From contig NZ_CP029761.1 in NCBI RefSeq assembly GCF_006874585.1, positions 2,429,001-2,493,000 of the forward strand: DNA of 64,000 nt, in the 5' to 3' direction. The DNA comes from Sphingomonas sp. IC081. Lineage in GTDB: Bacteria > Pseudomonadota > Alphaproteobacteria > Sphingomonadales > Sphingomonadaceae. Below the pieces are notes generated by a model that saw only the letters and a program-made list of their open reading frames with translations, made no database searches and was not told the origin of the DNA. Below are positions 9,110 to 18,513 of this stretch, piece after piece (position 1 is the first letter of the stretch; each line of letters begins with the position of its first letter). The position numbers were made by a program, and so were the translations under genes.

Positions 9110-10702
9110 GTGACCTATCAGAGCAAGATCATCGAAGCCGGAAAGACCATCGGAACCGAGCCGAACTGGAACGGGATCGAGGCCGAATCGGTCGCCCGCA
9201 TGCGCCACCAGAACCGCTTCAGGACCGGCCTCGACATCGCCCGCTACACCGCGCGCATCATGCGCCAGGACATGGCTGCCTACGATCTCGACCCGGCCAA
9301 CTACACGCAGTCGCTGGGCTGCTGGCACGGCTTCATCGGCCAGCAGAAGATGATTTCCATCAAGAAGCACTTCGGCACCACCAAGGGCCGCTACCTCTAC
9401 CTCTCGGGCTGGATGGTCGCGGCGCTGCGCAGCGAGTTCGGGCCACTTCCCGACCAGTCGATGCACGAGAAAACCTCGGTGCCCGCGCTGATCGAGGAGC
9501 TCTACACCTTCCTGCGCCAGGCCGACGCGCGCGAGCTGGGCATGATGTTCCGCGATCTCGACAAGGCCCGCGAGGCCGGCGACGAGGTCGAGGCCAAGCG
9601 CCTCGAACATGCCATCGATAACCACGAAACGCACGTCGTGCCGATCGTCGCCGACATCGACGCAGGCTTCGGCAACGCGGAGGCAACGTACCTCCTCGCC
9701 AAGAAGTTCATCGAGGCAGGTGCCTGCTGCATCCAGATCGAGAACCAGGTCTCGGACGAGAAGCAGTGCGGCCACCAGGACGGCAAGGTCACCGTCCCGC
9801 ACGAGGACTTCATCGCGAAGATCCGCGCGGTCCGCTACGCCTTCATGGAACTGGGGGTCGACGAAGGGCTGATCGTGGCGCGCACCGATTCGCTCGGCGC
9901 CGGGCTCACCAAGCAGATCGCCTATACCCGCGAGGCCGGCGACATCGGCGACCAGTACAATGCCTTCCTCGACTGCGACCAGGTCGAAGCGGGGAACCTC
10001 GGCCACGGCGACGTGCTGATCAGCCGCGACGGCAAGCTGATGCGCCCCAAGCGCCTGCCCAGCAACCTCTTCCAGTTCCGTTCGGGAACCGGCGAGGACC
10101 GCTGCGTGCTCGACTGCATCCATGCCCTTCAGAACGGCGCGGACCTGCTCTGGATCGAGACCGAGAAGCCCCACATCGGCCAGATCGGCGGCATGGTCAG
10201 CCGCATCCGCGAGGTGATCCCGAACGCCAAGCTGGTCTACAACAACTCGCCCAGCTTCAACTGGACGCTCAATTTCCGCCAGCAGGTCTTCGACAAGTGG
10301 GCCGAGGAAGGACGCGACATGAGCCAGTACGACCGGGCAAGGCTGATGAGCGTGGACTACGACGCCACCGACCTGGCGGCAGAGGCCGACGAGCGCATCC
10401 GCACCTTCCAGAAGGACGCGGCGCGCGAGGCGGGCATCTTCCACCACCTCATCACGCTGCCGACCTACCACACCGCCGCGCTCTCGACCGACAATCTGGC
10501 GAGGGAATACTTCGGCGAAGCGGGCATGCTCGGCTACGTCAAGGGCGTCCAGCGCCAGGAGATCCGCCAGGGCATCGCCTGCGTGAAGCACCAGAACATG
10601 GCCGGCTCCGACATCGGCGACGACCACAAGGAATACTTCGCCAAGGAAGCCGCACTCAAGGCGGGCGGCGCCCACAACACGATGAACCAGTTTGCTGCCT
10701 GA
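9110..10702 (+). CDS. aceA: Isocitrate lyase (long form)
   Basis: It cleaves isocitrate to glyoxylate and succinate in the glyoxylate shunt. The 530-residue length matches the long bacterial subfamily, as in Pseudomonas aeruginosa, rather than the ~430-residue form. The active-site loop reads EKQCGHQ with Cys at residue 220. VADIDAGFGNAEATYLL and IVARTDSLGA are also present. The start is GTG at 9110, preceded by ACGGGGA; a longer open frame upstream only shadows the regulator gene. No malate synthase is in the window. Confidence 0.93.
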   Translation: MTYQSKIIEAGKTIGTEPNWNGIEAESVARMRHQNRFRTGLDIARYTARIMRQDMAAYDLDPANYTQSLGCWHGFIGQQKMISIKKHFGTTKGRYLYLSGWMVAALRSEFGPLPDQSMHEKTSVPALIEELYTFLRQADARELGMMFRDLDKAREAGDEVEAKRLEHAIDNHETHVVPIVADIDAGFGNAEATYLLAKKFIEAGACCIQIENQVSDEKQCGHQDGKVTVPHEDFIAKIRAVRYAFMELGVDEGLIVARTDSLGAGLTKQIAYTREAGDIGDQYNAFLDCDQVEAGNLGHGDVLISRDGKLMRPKRLPSNLFQFRSGTGEDRCVLDCIHALQNGADLLWIETEKPHIGQIGGMVSRIREVIPNAKLVYNNSPSFNWTLNFRQQVFDKWAEEGRDMSQYDRARLMSVDYDATDLAAEADERIRTFQKDAAREAGIFHHLITLPTYHTAALSTDNLAREYFGEAGMLGYVKGVQRQEIRQGIACVKHQNMAGSDIGDDHKEYFAKEAALKAGGAHNTMNQFAA

Positions 10703-10759
10703 GGCAGCGAAGGCAGCCGATTTGCCGCCGGACAGGGCGGGGAAACGAACTTCGAAGAA

Positions 10760-10782
10760 CGCCCGGGGACAGTCCCCGGGCG
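10760..10782 (+). repeat. Perfect 10-bp hairpin between aceA and the small downstream ORF
   Basis: CGCCCGGGGA-cag-TCCCCGGGCG is a perfect stem with a 3-nt loop and no following T-run. It probably acts as an mRNA-processing or 3'-end protecting hairpin between aceA and the small ORF, and not as a full terminator. Confidence 0.55.
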
Positions 10783-10822
10783 GCGGGGGAAAGCCCCAGT
10801 GAAGCAAGGAAAGGAAGGTACA

Positions 10823-10993
10823 ATGACCACCATGACCACCGAACCGGCCCGCGCCCGCGCGGTGCTTTCGAACCAGGATTTCAAGCTGCTGCAGGAAGCC
10901 GTGCTTTTCTACATGCGCGCCCACGAGGATGACCCGATCTCCTCGCAATACTCGAACCTCTACCACAGGCTCGGCAGCGCCACACGGCGCTGA
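10823..10993 (+). CDS. Small hypothetical protein (56 aa) downstream of aceA
   Basis: ATG at 10823 follows AAGGAAGG at good spacing, and the strong terminator at 11113 lies downstream, so this is likely a real gene. The protein is soluble and mostly helical in appearance, with NQDFKLLQEAVLFYMRAHED and YSNLYHRLG. No family is recognised. Its place directly after aceA, behind a hairpin, suggests a linked role or regulation, but nothing in the sequence shows a function. Confidence 0.6.
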   Translation: MTTMTTEPARARAVLSNQDFKLLQEAVLFYMRAHEDDPISSQYSNLYHRLGSATRR

Positions 10994-11112
10994 TCACAAG
11001 AAGCCTGATCAAGAAGACTGCCGGCAAGCGGGAGTGACGCCCGATTGCCGAAACCCCGCTCGCCCCAAGGCTGGACGGGGCCACTCAAGACCTTTCCTGG
11101 GGAGGAAAGTCC

Positions 11113-11144
11113 GCCCGCCGCACCCTGTGTGCGGCGGGCTTTTT
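11113..11144 (+). terminator. Rho-independent terminator of the aceA transcript
   Basis: An 11-bp GC stem (GCCCGCCGCAC with GTGCGGCGGGC) with a 5-nt loop is followed by TTTTT at 11140-11144. Confidence 0.9.
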
Positions 11145-11216
11145 CATGGCGCCCCGGAGAAGCCCTCATGGCCGGTTTAGCCGCCCTGCAAGTAGCCATC
11201 GCTCAGGACTTCCAGG

Positions 11217-14048
11217 ATGGAACCCCTGCCTTTTGCCGGGATCGGCGACATCTTCCTGTGCCTGCGCGATCAGCACCGTCCCGGCGCACTGCTGCTGGCC
11301 GCGCTGGTCTGCACGATGGCGGCGGCGACCGGCGTCATGCTCATGCGCCAGGCCCGCTGCGAGAACGGCGCAACGCGGCACAACTGGGCAACATTGGCCG
11401 GCGTCGCTTTCGGCTTTGGCACCTGGGCGACCCATTTCGTGGCCCTGCTCGCCTATACCGGCATGCAAGCACTCGCGTTCCGGCTCGACCTGACCCTGCT
11501 GTCGCTGGTCGTCGCACTCGCAACCACGCCGCTGGCCATGCGGCTGTCTCTAGCCAGCCACCGGACGTTGCACGGGTTCGCCGCAGCCTTGGTGCTGGGC
11601 GGCGGAATCGCGGCCATGCATTACATCGGTACGGCCGCGCTCGAAATCCCCGCCCGAATCGTCTGGCGCCCCGACATGGTGGCACTATCCATCCTCCTGC
11701 CCACATTGCTATGGTTTCCCGGCCTGCGACTTGCCGTTCACGGGAAAGGGATCTGGGCTCCGGTTGGCGCCGCCCTCTGCCTCGTCGCTGGCGTGCTGCT
11801 GCTTCATTTCACGGCGATGGCCGCCATCACCCTGATCCCGGCGCGTCCACGCGCCTCAGGCATCGCCATCAGCCCCACCGTTCTGACCGCATGGATCAGC
11901 ATGCTGATCCTGGGCATCTTCGCGCTCGGCATGACCACCCAAAGCGTCAATCGTATCGCCCGTAACGCCTTGGATGAAAGCGAGCGTCGCTTCTCGCAGT
12001 TGGTCAAGACGATTTCCGACTATGCGATCTGCATGCTCGACCACGACGGTCGCATCTCGCAATGGAATCTCGGGGCCAAGCGACTGACCGGATACAACGC
12101 GCAGGAAATGATCGGCCTGCCGATCGCGCGCCTGTTCACCGAAGAGGATCGGACTGCGGGCCTGCCCGATTTCCTGCTTGCCCAGGCCCGCGAAAACGGC
12201 CTTCATTCTGGCACGGGTGAATGCCTGAGACAGGACGGCTCGCGCTTCTGGGCCCATGGCACGGTGGAAAAGCTGCTTGCACCATCGGGCGAGGAACTGG
12301 GCTTTTCCTTCGTGATGCACAACATCACCCCGTTCCGCGAAGCCCAGGCACTGATCGCGGAAACCTCGCGCCATCTCGACACTGCGCTCGAAAACATGCT
12401 CCAGGGGCTGTGCCTCTTCGACGCAGACCAGCGCGTCGTCCTGTGCAACCGTCGTTTCCGGGAGATCTGGTCACTCGAAGAAGACGATTGCCGCAACGGC
12501 ACCGATTTAACCGCGCTGATCGCCAGCGGCTTCATGAACCTGGGAGGCGAGCAGGCCGGTTCACAGGTCCTCCAGAACATGAAGGACATCCTCGAGGAAA
12601 CCCTGGCCGATACCGGAAGCCCCCCTATAATCGCGGACTTCGGAGAGAACCATGTGATCTCGGTGGCCAACCGCGCCTTGCCCGAAGGCGGCTGGGTCAC
12701 GACCTGCGACGACATCACCGAACAGCGCAAATCGGAGGCCAAGATCGCGCACATGGCCTTGCACGATCCGCTGACCGGCCTGCCGAACCGTACGCGCTTT
12801 GCCATGCTATTGGATGAACTTCTGGCGGTAGCGGCACCGCAGAAAAAGCAGCTCGCCGTCATTGGCGTGGACCTGGACCGCTTCAAGGAAATCAACGATT
12901 CGCAGGGCCACGCGGCGGGCGATCTCGTGCTCCAGTCGATAGCCCAGCGGCTTGGCGAAATGCTTGGCGAAGGAGAAGCGGTCGCTCGCCTCGGTGGTGA
13001 CGAGTTCGCTGCTTGCAAGATGTTCGCCAACCGCAGCGAACTGAACGACTTCCTCGCGCGTCTGCGCAATGCCATCATCGCGCCGATAGGTGACAGCGAA
13101 CACCATTTTGTGGTGGACGGCAGCATCGGCATCGCGATCTACCCGAACGACGGGACCGATCGCGAGACCCTTCTCAACAACGCCGATCTTGCCATGTACC
13201 GGGCCAAGGCAACACTCGGCGAAAGCGTCTGTTTCTTCGAGCACGGCATGGACGAAACCGCCCGCCAGCGCCGGCAATTGGCCGCCGACTTGCGCCATGC
13301 GGTGGACCGCGGCGAACTCTCGCTATTGTACCAACCGCAACGCTCGCTCCACACCGGCCAATTGAGCGCCTACGAAGCGCTACTGCGTTGGCATCACCCC
13401 GCCCATGGCCTGGTGCCCCCCGATGATTTCATTCCGATCGCCGAGGAAAACGGCGAGATCATCCGCATCGGCGAATGGGTGCTTCGCGAGGCCTGCCGCG
13501 AAGCCCGCAAATGGCCGAGTGCAATCAAGATCGCGGTCAACCTGTCCCCGGTGCAATTCCTCCAGCCCGGGCTGGTCGAGACACTGCGCGAGATTCTGGT
13601 CGAAACGGGTCTTTCCCCCAGCCGGCTGGAACTGGAGATCACCGAAACCGCGATCATCTCCGACAAGCTGCGCGCCCTGCACTGCCTGCGCCAGATCAAG
13701 AGCATGGGCGTAAGCGTCGCCATTGACGACTTCGGCACCGGCTATTCCTCGCTCGACACCCTGCACTCCTTCCCCTTCGACAAGATCAAGATCGACAAAT
13801 CCTTCATGTCGCGCGCCGAACACAGCAATCAGGCCCGCGCCATCATCCGCGCCGTACTGGCGCTCGGCCGCAGCCTGCAGATCCCGGTTCTGGCCGAAGG
13901 GGTCGAAACCGAAAAGCAGCTGGCCGTGCTGCGCGATGAAGGCTGCGACGAGGCTCAGGGCTACCTGTTCGGACGGCCGGCCGCTCCGCCGCGCGAATGC
14001 GAAGACGCCTCGGAACCAGCACGAACGGCAAGCGCAACCAGCAACTGA
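11217..14048 (+). CDS. MHYT-PAS-PAS-GGDEF-EAL cyclic-di-GMP protein
   Basis: This is a 943-residue membrane signalling protein. The N-terminal ~250 residues are hydrophobic and carry MHYT motifs (THFVALLAY near 66, AMHYIGTAAL near 131), a domain proposed to sense gases or redox through copper. Two PAS segments follow (about 265-390 and 395-520). GGDEF is intact at residues 593-597 and EAL intact at 720-722, with DDFGTGYSS and the later QGYLFGRP. Both synthesis and hydrolysis of c-di-GMP look possible. The inhibitory RxxD I-site is absent (GEGE stands in its place). A second GGDEF-EAL gene follows 100 bp downstream. Confidence 0.9.
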   Translation: MEPLPFAGIGDIFLCLRDQHRPGALLLAALVCTMAAATGVMLMRQARCENGATRHNWATLAGVAFGFGTWATHFVALLAYTGMQALAFRLDLTLLSLVVALATTPLAMRLSLASHRTLHGFAAALVLGGGIAAMHYIGTAALEIPARIVWRPDMVALSILLPTLLWFPGLRLAVHGKGIWAPVGAALCLVAGVLLLHFTAMAAITLIPARPRASGIAISPTVLTAWISMLILGIFALGMTTQSVNRIARNALDESERRFSQLVKTISDYAICMLDHDGRISQWNLGAKRLTGYNAQEMIGLPIARLFTEEDRTAGLPDFLLAQARENGLHSGTGECLRQDGSRFWAHGTVEKLLAPSGEELGFSFVMHNITPFREAQALIAETSRHLDTALENMLQGLCLFDADQRVVLCNRRFREIWSLEEDDCRNGTDLTALIASGFMNLGGEQAGSQVLQNMKDILEETLADTGSPPIIADFGENHVISVANRALPEGGWVTTCDDITEQRKSEAKIAHMALHDPLTGLPNRTRFAMLLDELLAVAAPQKKQLAVIGVDLDRFKEINDSQGHAAGDLVLQSIAQRLGEMLGEGEAVARLGGDEFAACKMFANRSELNDFLARLRNAIIAPIGDSEHHFVVDGSIGIAIYPNDGTDRETLLNNADLAMYRAKATLGESVCFFEHGMDETARQRRQLAADLRHAVDRGELSLLYQPQRSLHTGQLSAYEALLRWHHPAHGLVPPDDFIPIAEENGEIIRIGEWVLREACREARKWPSAIKIAVNLSPVQFLQPGLVETLREILVETGLSPSRLELEITETAIISDKLRALHCLRQIKSMGVSVAIDDFGTGYSSLDTLHSFPFDKIKIDKSFMSRAEHSNQARAIIRAVLALGRSLQIPVLAEGVETEKQLAVLRDEGCDEAQGYLFGRPAAPPRECEDASEPARTASATSN

Positions 14049-14149
14049 GTGCCCGCGGCACGAGGGCCTCAGCCTGTCGCATGTAACATTGACAAGAAAA
14101 TTAACGCCTTGCCTAGTATCCCCCGGTTGCCAGCTTTGGGGGCACCATC

Positions 14150-16270
14150 TTGATTCTTGGGGACGATTTCGAACGGGAAGCAAGGAAACCGGCGGATGAT
14201 CCGTCGGTAGCGCTCACGCACGAATCGCTCGCAGCGGCTCTTTCCGCCGCTTCACGCGCCGAAAGACTGCTGCGCGACGCGATCGAAGCCATGCCCCAGG
14301 GTATCGTCATCCTCGATGAGGAAGACCGCTACATTCTCTGGAATCGCCGCTATGCGGAAATCTACTGCCGCTCGGCCGATCTGCTGCAACCCGGCGCAAA
14401 GCTGGGCGACACCCTGCGGATCGGCGTGGCCCGCGGCGATTATCCCGAAGCGATCGGGCAGGAAGAGGAATGGCTGGCCCGCCGCATCGAGATGTTGCGC
14501 CAGTCCGACTGCCGCCACGAACAGCGCCTTTCCAATGGCCGTTGCATCCTGATCGAAGAGCGCAAGACCGAAAGCGGCGGCACGATCGGCATCCGCGTCG
14601 ACATCACCGACATCCGCCGGCGCGAGGAAGCCTTTCGCCTGCTGTTCGAGCAGAACCCGCTGGCAATGCTGGTCTACGACGCCGCGACTGGGCTTATCCG
14701 TTCCGCCAATGAGGCGGCGTGCCGCTTGTTCCGCTACGGCGCCGACGAGATGGCCGGCCTGGACGCCGAATGCCTGTTCTCCCGCGCCGACCGCGACAGC
14801 GCCATGGCCCTCTTGGCCAGCGATTGCCCCGAAGGGGATTCATGCTGGCCACTGAGACGCCGTGACGGCACGAACGTCGAAGCCATGGTATCGACGCGCC
14901 TTTCGCACATGGAAGACGAACCCGTCACCATCGTCTCGATCGTCGACGTCACCGAACGCCGCCGCATCGAACAGCGCATGGCGCACATGGCGCGTCACGA
15001 CGAACTGACCGGCCTCGCCAACCGCCCGCACTGCCGCGAATACCTGAGCGCCGTGCTCGAAGAAGCGTCACCGGCCAACACGGTCACCCTTGCGCTGGTA
15101 GACCTCGATCACTTCAAGGCGGTGAACGACACATACGGCCATCACTTCGGCGACATGCTGCTGACCGACGCGGCCCGCCGCATGCGCGAACTGATCCCGC
15201 CAGGCGCCCTGCTGTGCCGCATCGGCGGTGATGAATTCGCGATCATCTTCCGCCGCGCCAGCCAGACCCAGGCCGAACTCGTCGCCAAGTCCATTATCAC
15301 CGCCCTCAGCGAACCGTTCTTCATCCACGGCAACATGCTGCACATCGGCGCGACCATCGGCTTCTCGGTAGCGCCTTACGACAGTTCCGATTCACAAACC
15401 CTGATGCGCTACGCAGACCTTGCGCTCTATGCGGCCAAGGCCGAACGACGCGGTACCTGCCGCAGTTTCGAACTGCGCATGGACGAGGCGGCTCAGGCCA
15501 AGAGCCGGCTCGAGAAGGACTTGCGCAAGGCCGTGCAGGACGGCGACCTGGAAGTCCACTACCAGCCACTCGTGAATCTCGAGACCGGGCAGATCGAATG
15601 CTGCGAGGCCCTGCTGCGCTGGCACCACGCCGAACGCGGGCATGTATCGCCCGAAGTTTTCATCCCGCTTGCGGAAGAACTGGGGCTGATCGATCAGGTC
15701 GGCCGCTTCGTACTCAATTCCGCCTGCCGCGAGGCGATGTCCTGGCCGCAGCATGTCCGGCTTTCGGTCAATGTCTCGCCCCTGCAGTTCCGCAACGGCA
15801 ATCTGCTCAGCACCGTGATCAATGCGCTCTCCTCCTCGGGCCTTGTCGCCGAGCGGCTCGAACTGGAAATCACCGAGGCCGTGCTGATGGAGCGCGGCCC
15901 CCGCCCGGCTGCGATCATCCGCAACTTGCGGGCCTTCGGCATCGGCATCTCGCTCGACGATTTCGGTACCGGCTATTCGTCGCTCAGCTATCTGCTCAAC
16001 TACCCCTTCACCAAGATCAAGATCGACAAGTCGTTCATCCTGAACCTCCAGCGCGAGGCCAATTCGCGCGCGGTGATCCGCGCGGTCATCGGACTTGGCC
16101 GCAGTCTGGGCGTGACCGTGGTGGCCGAAGGTATCGAGCGCGAGATGGAGCGCGAATACTTGCGCAGCGAAGGCTGCACCCAGGGCCAGGGCTTCCTGTT
16201 CGGCAAGCCGGGCCCGGCAGCGATGGTTGATTTCCAGAGCCTGCTTCCCCGCGCCTGCAACGCCGCTTGA
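14150..16270 (+). CDS. PAS-PAS-GGDEF-EAL cyclic-di-GMP protein
   Basis: This is a 706-residue cytoplasmic protein without membrane segments. A PAS_7-like domain (about 45-160, EAMPQGIVILDEEDRYILW trimmed to PQGIVIL) and a second PAS (about 165-280) precede GGDEF, intact at residues 359-363, and EAL, intact at 486-488. DDFGTGYSS, KIKIDKSF and AEGIE are all present, so both activities look possible. No RxxD I-site is visible before GGDEF. The start is TTG at 14150 with a GGGGG-rich site upstream. It shares domain order with the preceding MHYT protein, so the pair may derive from duplication and divergence. Confidence 0.88.
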   Translation: MILGDDFEREARKPADDPSVALTHESLAAALSAASRAERLLRDAIEAMPQGIVILDEEDRYILWNRRYAEIYCRSADLLQPGAKLGDTLRIGVARGDYPEAIGQEEEWLARRIEMLRQSDCRHEQRLSNGRCILIEERKTESGGTIGIRVDITDIRRREEAFRLLFEQNPLAMLVYDAATGLIRSANEAACRLFRYGADEMAGLDAECLFSRADRDSAMALLASDCPEGDSCWPLRRRDGTNVEAMVSTRLSHMEDEPVTIVSIVDVTERRRIEQRMAHMARHDELTGLANRPHCREYLSAVLEEASPANTVTLALVDLDHFKAVNDTYGHHFGDMLLTDAARRMRELIPPGALLCRIGGDEFAIIFRRASQTQAELVAKSIITALSEPFFIHGNMLHIGATIGFSVAPYDSSDSQTLMRYADLALYAAKAERRGTCRSFELRMDEAAQAKSRLEKDLRKAVQDGDLEVHYQPLVNLETGQIECCEALLRWHHAERGHVSPEVFIPLAEELGLIDQVGRFVLNSACREAMSWPQHVRLSVNVSPLQFRNGNLLSTVINALSSSGLVAERLELEITEAVLMERGPRPAAIIRNLRAFGIGISLDDFGTGYSSLSYLLNYPFTKIKIDKSFILNLQREANSRAVIRAVIGLGRSLGVTVVAEGIEREMEREYLRSEGCTQGQGFLFGKPGPAAMVDFQSLLPRACNAA

Positions 16271-16376
16271 CCCGACAAGCCTCCGACCGCACAGCTTGAC
16301 GGCTGTCGCCAATGACGGGCATGTTTTCCGTCACTTAGGTCGTAAACTCATAAACGCCCCCTCTTGGAGCCGCCCG

Positions 16377-17306
16377 ATGAAAAGCATCGCCACGCTAACC
16401 ATGAACCCGACGATCGACGTCTCCTACAACGTCGGCAAAGTCCGCCACACGCACAAGATGCGCACCGACAACGAACACTACGCACCTGGGGGCGGCGGCA
16501 TCAATGTCGCGCGGGTCTTCGTACGACTCGGCGGCAACGCGCGATGCTATTACCTGTCCGGTGGTGCCACCGGCCCCGCGCTCGACGGCCTGATCGACCT
16601 GCATCAACTGGTCCGCACACGCATCACGATCGAGGGCCCGACGCGTATCGCCGCCGACATTCTCGAACACGACACCGGCAAGGAATTCCGCTTCACTCCC
16701 GCCGGCCCCCATGTCAGCGAGGCCGAGTGGGGCCGCTGCCTGGACCTGCTCGCCGAAGCAGATTGCGACGTCATGGTCATGAGCGGTTCCCTCCCCCCCG
16801 GCGTACCGACAGACTTCTACGCCCGGGTCACCCGCCTGCTCGCGCCGCGGGGCATCGAGATGGTGCTCGACACCTCGGGCGAGGCGCTGGCAGCAGGCAT
16901 CGCGCAAGGTGACTTGGCGCTGGTCAAGCCCAGCATCGGTGAACTGGCGCAGTACACAGGTCGTACGCTCGACAACCTCGAAGAAATCGGAACCGCGGCG
17001 ATGGATATCGTGTCCACCGGCAAGGTCCGGCTCGTTGCCGTCACCATGGGCCATGAAGGCGCACTGCTCGCCAATGCCGGGGGCACCACCTATCTTCCCG
17101 CGCTCAAGATCGACGCTGCCAGTGCCGTCGGCGCCGGTGACAGCTTTGTTGCCGCGATGGTCCACGCCCTGTGCCGGGGCGACGATGACCTCACTGCCTT
17201 TCGGATCGGCCTTGCCGCCGGGTCGGCGGCGGTCCTGCGCGCAGGCACGGACCTGGCCCGTCCCGCGGACATCGAGCGCCTGCTCCGGATGGTCGAGCCG
17301 GCCTGA
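16377..17306 (+). CDS. pfkB: PfkB-family hexose kinase (6-phosphofructokinase II or 1-phosphofructokinase)
   Basis: This is a ribokinase-fold sugar-phosphate kinase of 309 residues, the same length as E. coli PfkB. It shows LTMNPTIDVS at the N-terminus, PGGGGINVAR in the substrate region, SGSLPPGVP, and the anion-hole/catalytic VGAGDSFVAAM with Asp255. Overall it reads most like PfkB (Pfk-2), with FruK as an alternative. ATG at 16377 is chosen because the protein then starts directly at the first beta strand; the longer frame upstream overlaps the EAL gene. It converges with the TetR gene, leaving only 7 bp between stops. Confidence 0.85.
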   Translation: MKSIATLTMNPTIDVSYNVGKVRHTHKMRTDNEHYAPGGGGINVARVFVRLGGNARCYYLSGGATGPALDGLIDLHQLVRTRITIEGPTRIAADILEHDTGKEFRFTPAGPHVSEAEWGRCLDLLAEADCDVMVMSGSLPPGVPTDFYARVTRLLAPRGIEMVLDTSGEALAAGIAQGDLALVKPSIGELAQYTGRTLDNLEEIGTAAMDIVSTGKVRLVAVTMGHEGALLANAGGTTYLPALKIDAASAVGAGDSFVAAMVHALCRGDDDLTAFRIGLAAGSAAVLRAGTDLARPADIERLLRMVEPA

Positions 17307-17313
17307 AGTCGTC

Positions 17314-18009
17314 TTACGCCGCAATCGCCCGCAAACAGAACGACCAGATCGCTTGCGCAAGTGCCTCGCGCTCGGCTCGATCGGGCGCCCGGCCTTCCTC
17401 TTCGAGCAAGAGCGTGTGCACCGTCGTCGAAACGAGGTTGTAGATAAGCCGCGCCTGCAACTGCGGATCGGCCTGCCGGAAGACCCCAGCGGCCATCCCC
17501 TTGCCGATATGCCCCGCCATTAAATCCAGCAAGGGCTGAAGCGCGGCCTTCAATTCAGCGGGACGCTGCTGCGCCAACCGCAAATGCTCCCGGCTGAGCG
17601 CCGCACTGCGCAAGTGAGCTCCGCCAACCGGCATGCCTTGCGCCGCAACTGAAGACCGGTCCTGCGACTTGCCCTGAAACTGCGCCTGGCCAACGACAAT
17701 GCCACGGACGATTCCCTCAAGCGCCTGCGCCGACCCCACTTCCGGCTTGGTCATCGCTTCGAATGCCCGCGCGGCCGAACGCAACGTGGTATCGAAAACC
17801 GCGAGAACAAGATCGTCCTTGCTTTGGAAACGCTCATAGAAGGCTCTGCGCGCAAGCCCCGTGCGTGCCAGCACCGCGCGGATCGTCAGGCCTTCCAGTC
17901 CTGCTTCGTCAAGCAATTCGTGTGCCGCCGCGATGAGCTTCTGGGAGCGATCTTCATCGCCTTCATCAGATGCAGCGGACAAGGCGAGATTGGATTTCGT
18001 CGTAGCCAT
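17314..18009 (-). CDS. TetR-family regulator next to the ferredoxin-P450 genes
   Basis: This is a 231-residue regulator. The HTH lies at about residues 40-65 (LTIRAVLARTGLARRAFYERF, core GLARRAFYERF), with an all-helical ligand-binding C-terminal part typical of TetR. It is divergent from the ferredoxin-P450 pair, so it likely represses those genes and releases them on binding a substrate-like ligand. A 15-bp dyad at 18122-18136 in the shared intergenic region is a candidate operator. Confidence 0.82.
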   Translation of the reverse strand: MATTKSNLALSAASDEGDEDRSQKLIAAAHELLDEAGLEGLTIRAVLARTGLARRAFYERFQSKDDLVLAVFDTTLRSAARAFEAMTKPEVGSAQALEGIVRGIVVGQAQFQGKSQDRSSVAAQGMPVGGAHLRSAALSREHLRLAQQRPAELKAALQPLLDLMAGHIGKGMAAGVFRQADPQLQARLIYNLVSTTVHTLLLEEEGRAPDRAEREALAQAIWSFCLRAIAA

Positions 18010-18121
18010 CGATCAATCGCGTATCGCGTCTCCCATCACGGGTCCAGCCCGTCCTGCGATGCCTTGGCTCGTCCGCTCCCGTATCGATTGACTCGATCAC
18101 CACCCTCACGCTAAAAATGTC

Positions 18122-18136
18122 GAGAACAGCGTTCTC
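18122..18136. promoter_or_regulatory. Inverted repeat upstream of the ferredoxin gene, candidate TetR operator
   Basis: GAGAAC-agc-GTTCTC is a perfect 6-bp dyad, 37 bp before the ferredoxin ATG and 113 bp before the divergent TetR start. It is the clearest dyad seen in the shared promoter region. Confidence 0.45.
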
Positions 18137-18172
18137 ATAAAGGCGCGAAGACAGGAAATCAGGAGAGTTCCG

Positions 18173-18499
18173 ATGCCCAAGGTCACTTATGTCGACCATA
18201 CCGGCCACGCGACGACCGTAGAGGTCGATGCCGGCGAAAACGTCATGCGCGGCGCACTTTACAACGGGGTCGAAGGGATCACCGGCGAATGCGGCGGCGG
18301 CCTGTCTTGCGCCACCTGTCACTGCTATGTCGACGCGGACTGGACCGCGGCGGTTGGCGGCCCCTCCTCGCAGGCCGAGGAGGAACTGCTCGAATCCGCA
18401 GCCAGCGAAGTAAAACCCTCCAGCCGCCTGTCCTGCCAGATGGTCGTCACCGAGGCGCTCGACGGGCTTGTCGTCCACCTTCCCGAACACCAGTTCTAA
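18173..18499 (+). CDS. [2Fe-2S] ferredoxin, putidaredoxin type
   Basis: This 108-residue electron carrier has the cluster ligands Cys40, Cys46, Cys49 and Cys88 in the C-x5-C-x2-C...C pattern of adrenodoxin/putidaredoxin ferredoxins. It would pass electrons from a NAD(P)H ferredoxin reductase to the P450 encoded 14 bp downstream. No reductase gene is adjacent, so that partner must lie elsewhere. GGAGAG precedes the ATG at a suitable distance. Confidence 0.92.
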   Translation: MPKVTYVDHTGHATTVEVDAGENVMRGALYNGVEGITGECGGGLSCATCHCYVDADWTAAVGGPSSQAEEELLESAASEVKPSSRLSCQMVVTEALDGLVVHLPEHQF

Positions 18500-18513
18500 G
18501 CGGGAGAGAGCCG

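Noticed and set aside
10760-10782. Hairpin after aceA as a terminator
   Set aside because: It is a perfect stem but has no T-run, and a real terminator lies at 11113-11144. It is kept only as a repeat.
9059-10966. 635-codon open frame antisense to isocitrate lyase
   Set aside because: Its Val/Gly/Asp-rich translation is a mirror of aceA codon bias. No domain is seen.
16377-17306. pfkB gene as part of a carbohydrate-uptake operon
   Set aside because: No PTS or ABC sugar genes are adjacent. Its neighbours are GGDEF-EAL and TetR genes.
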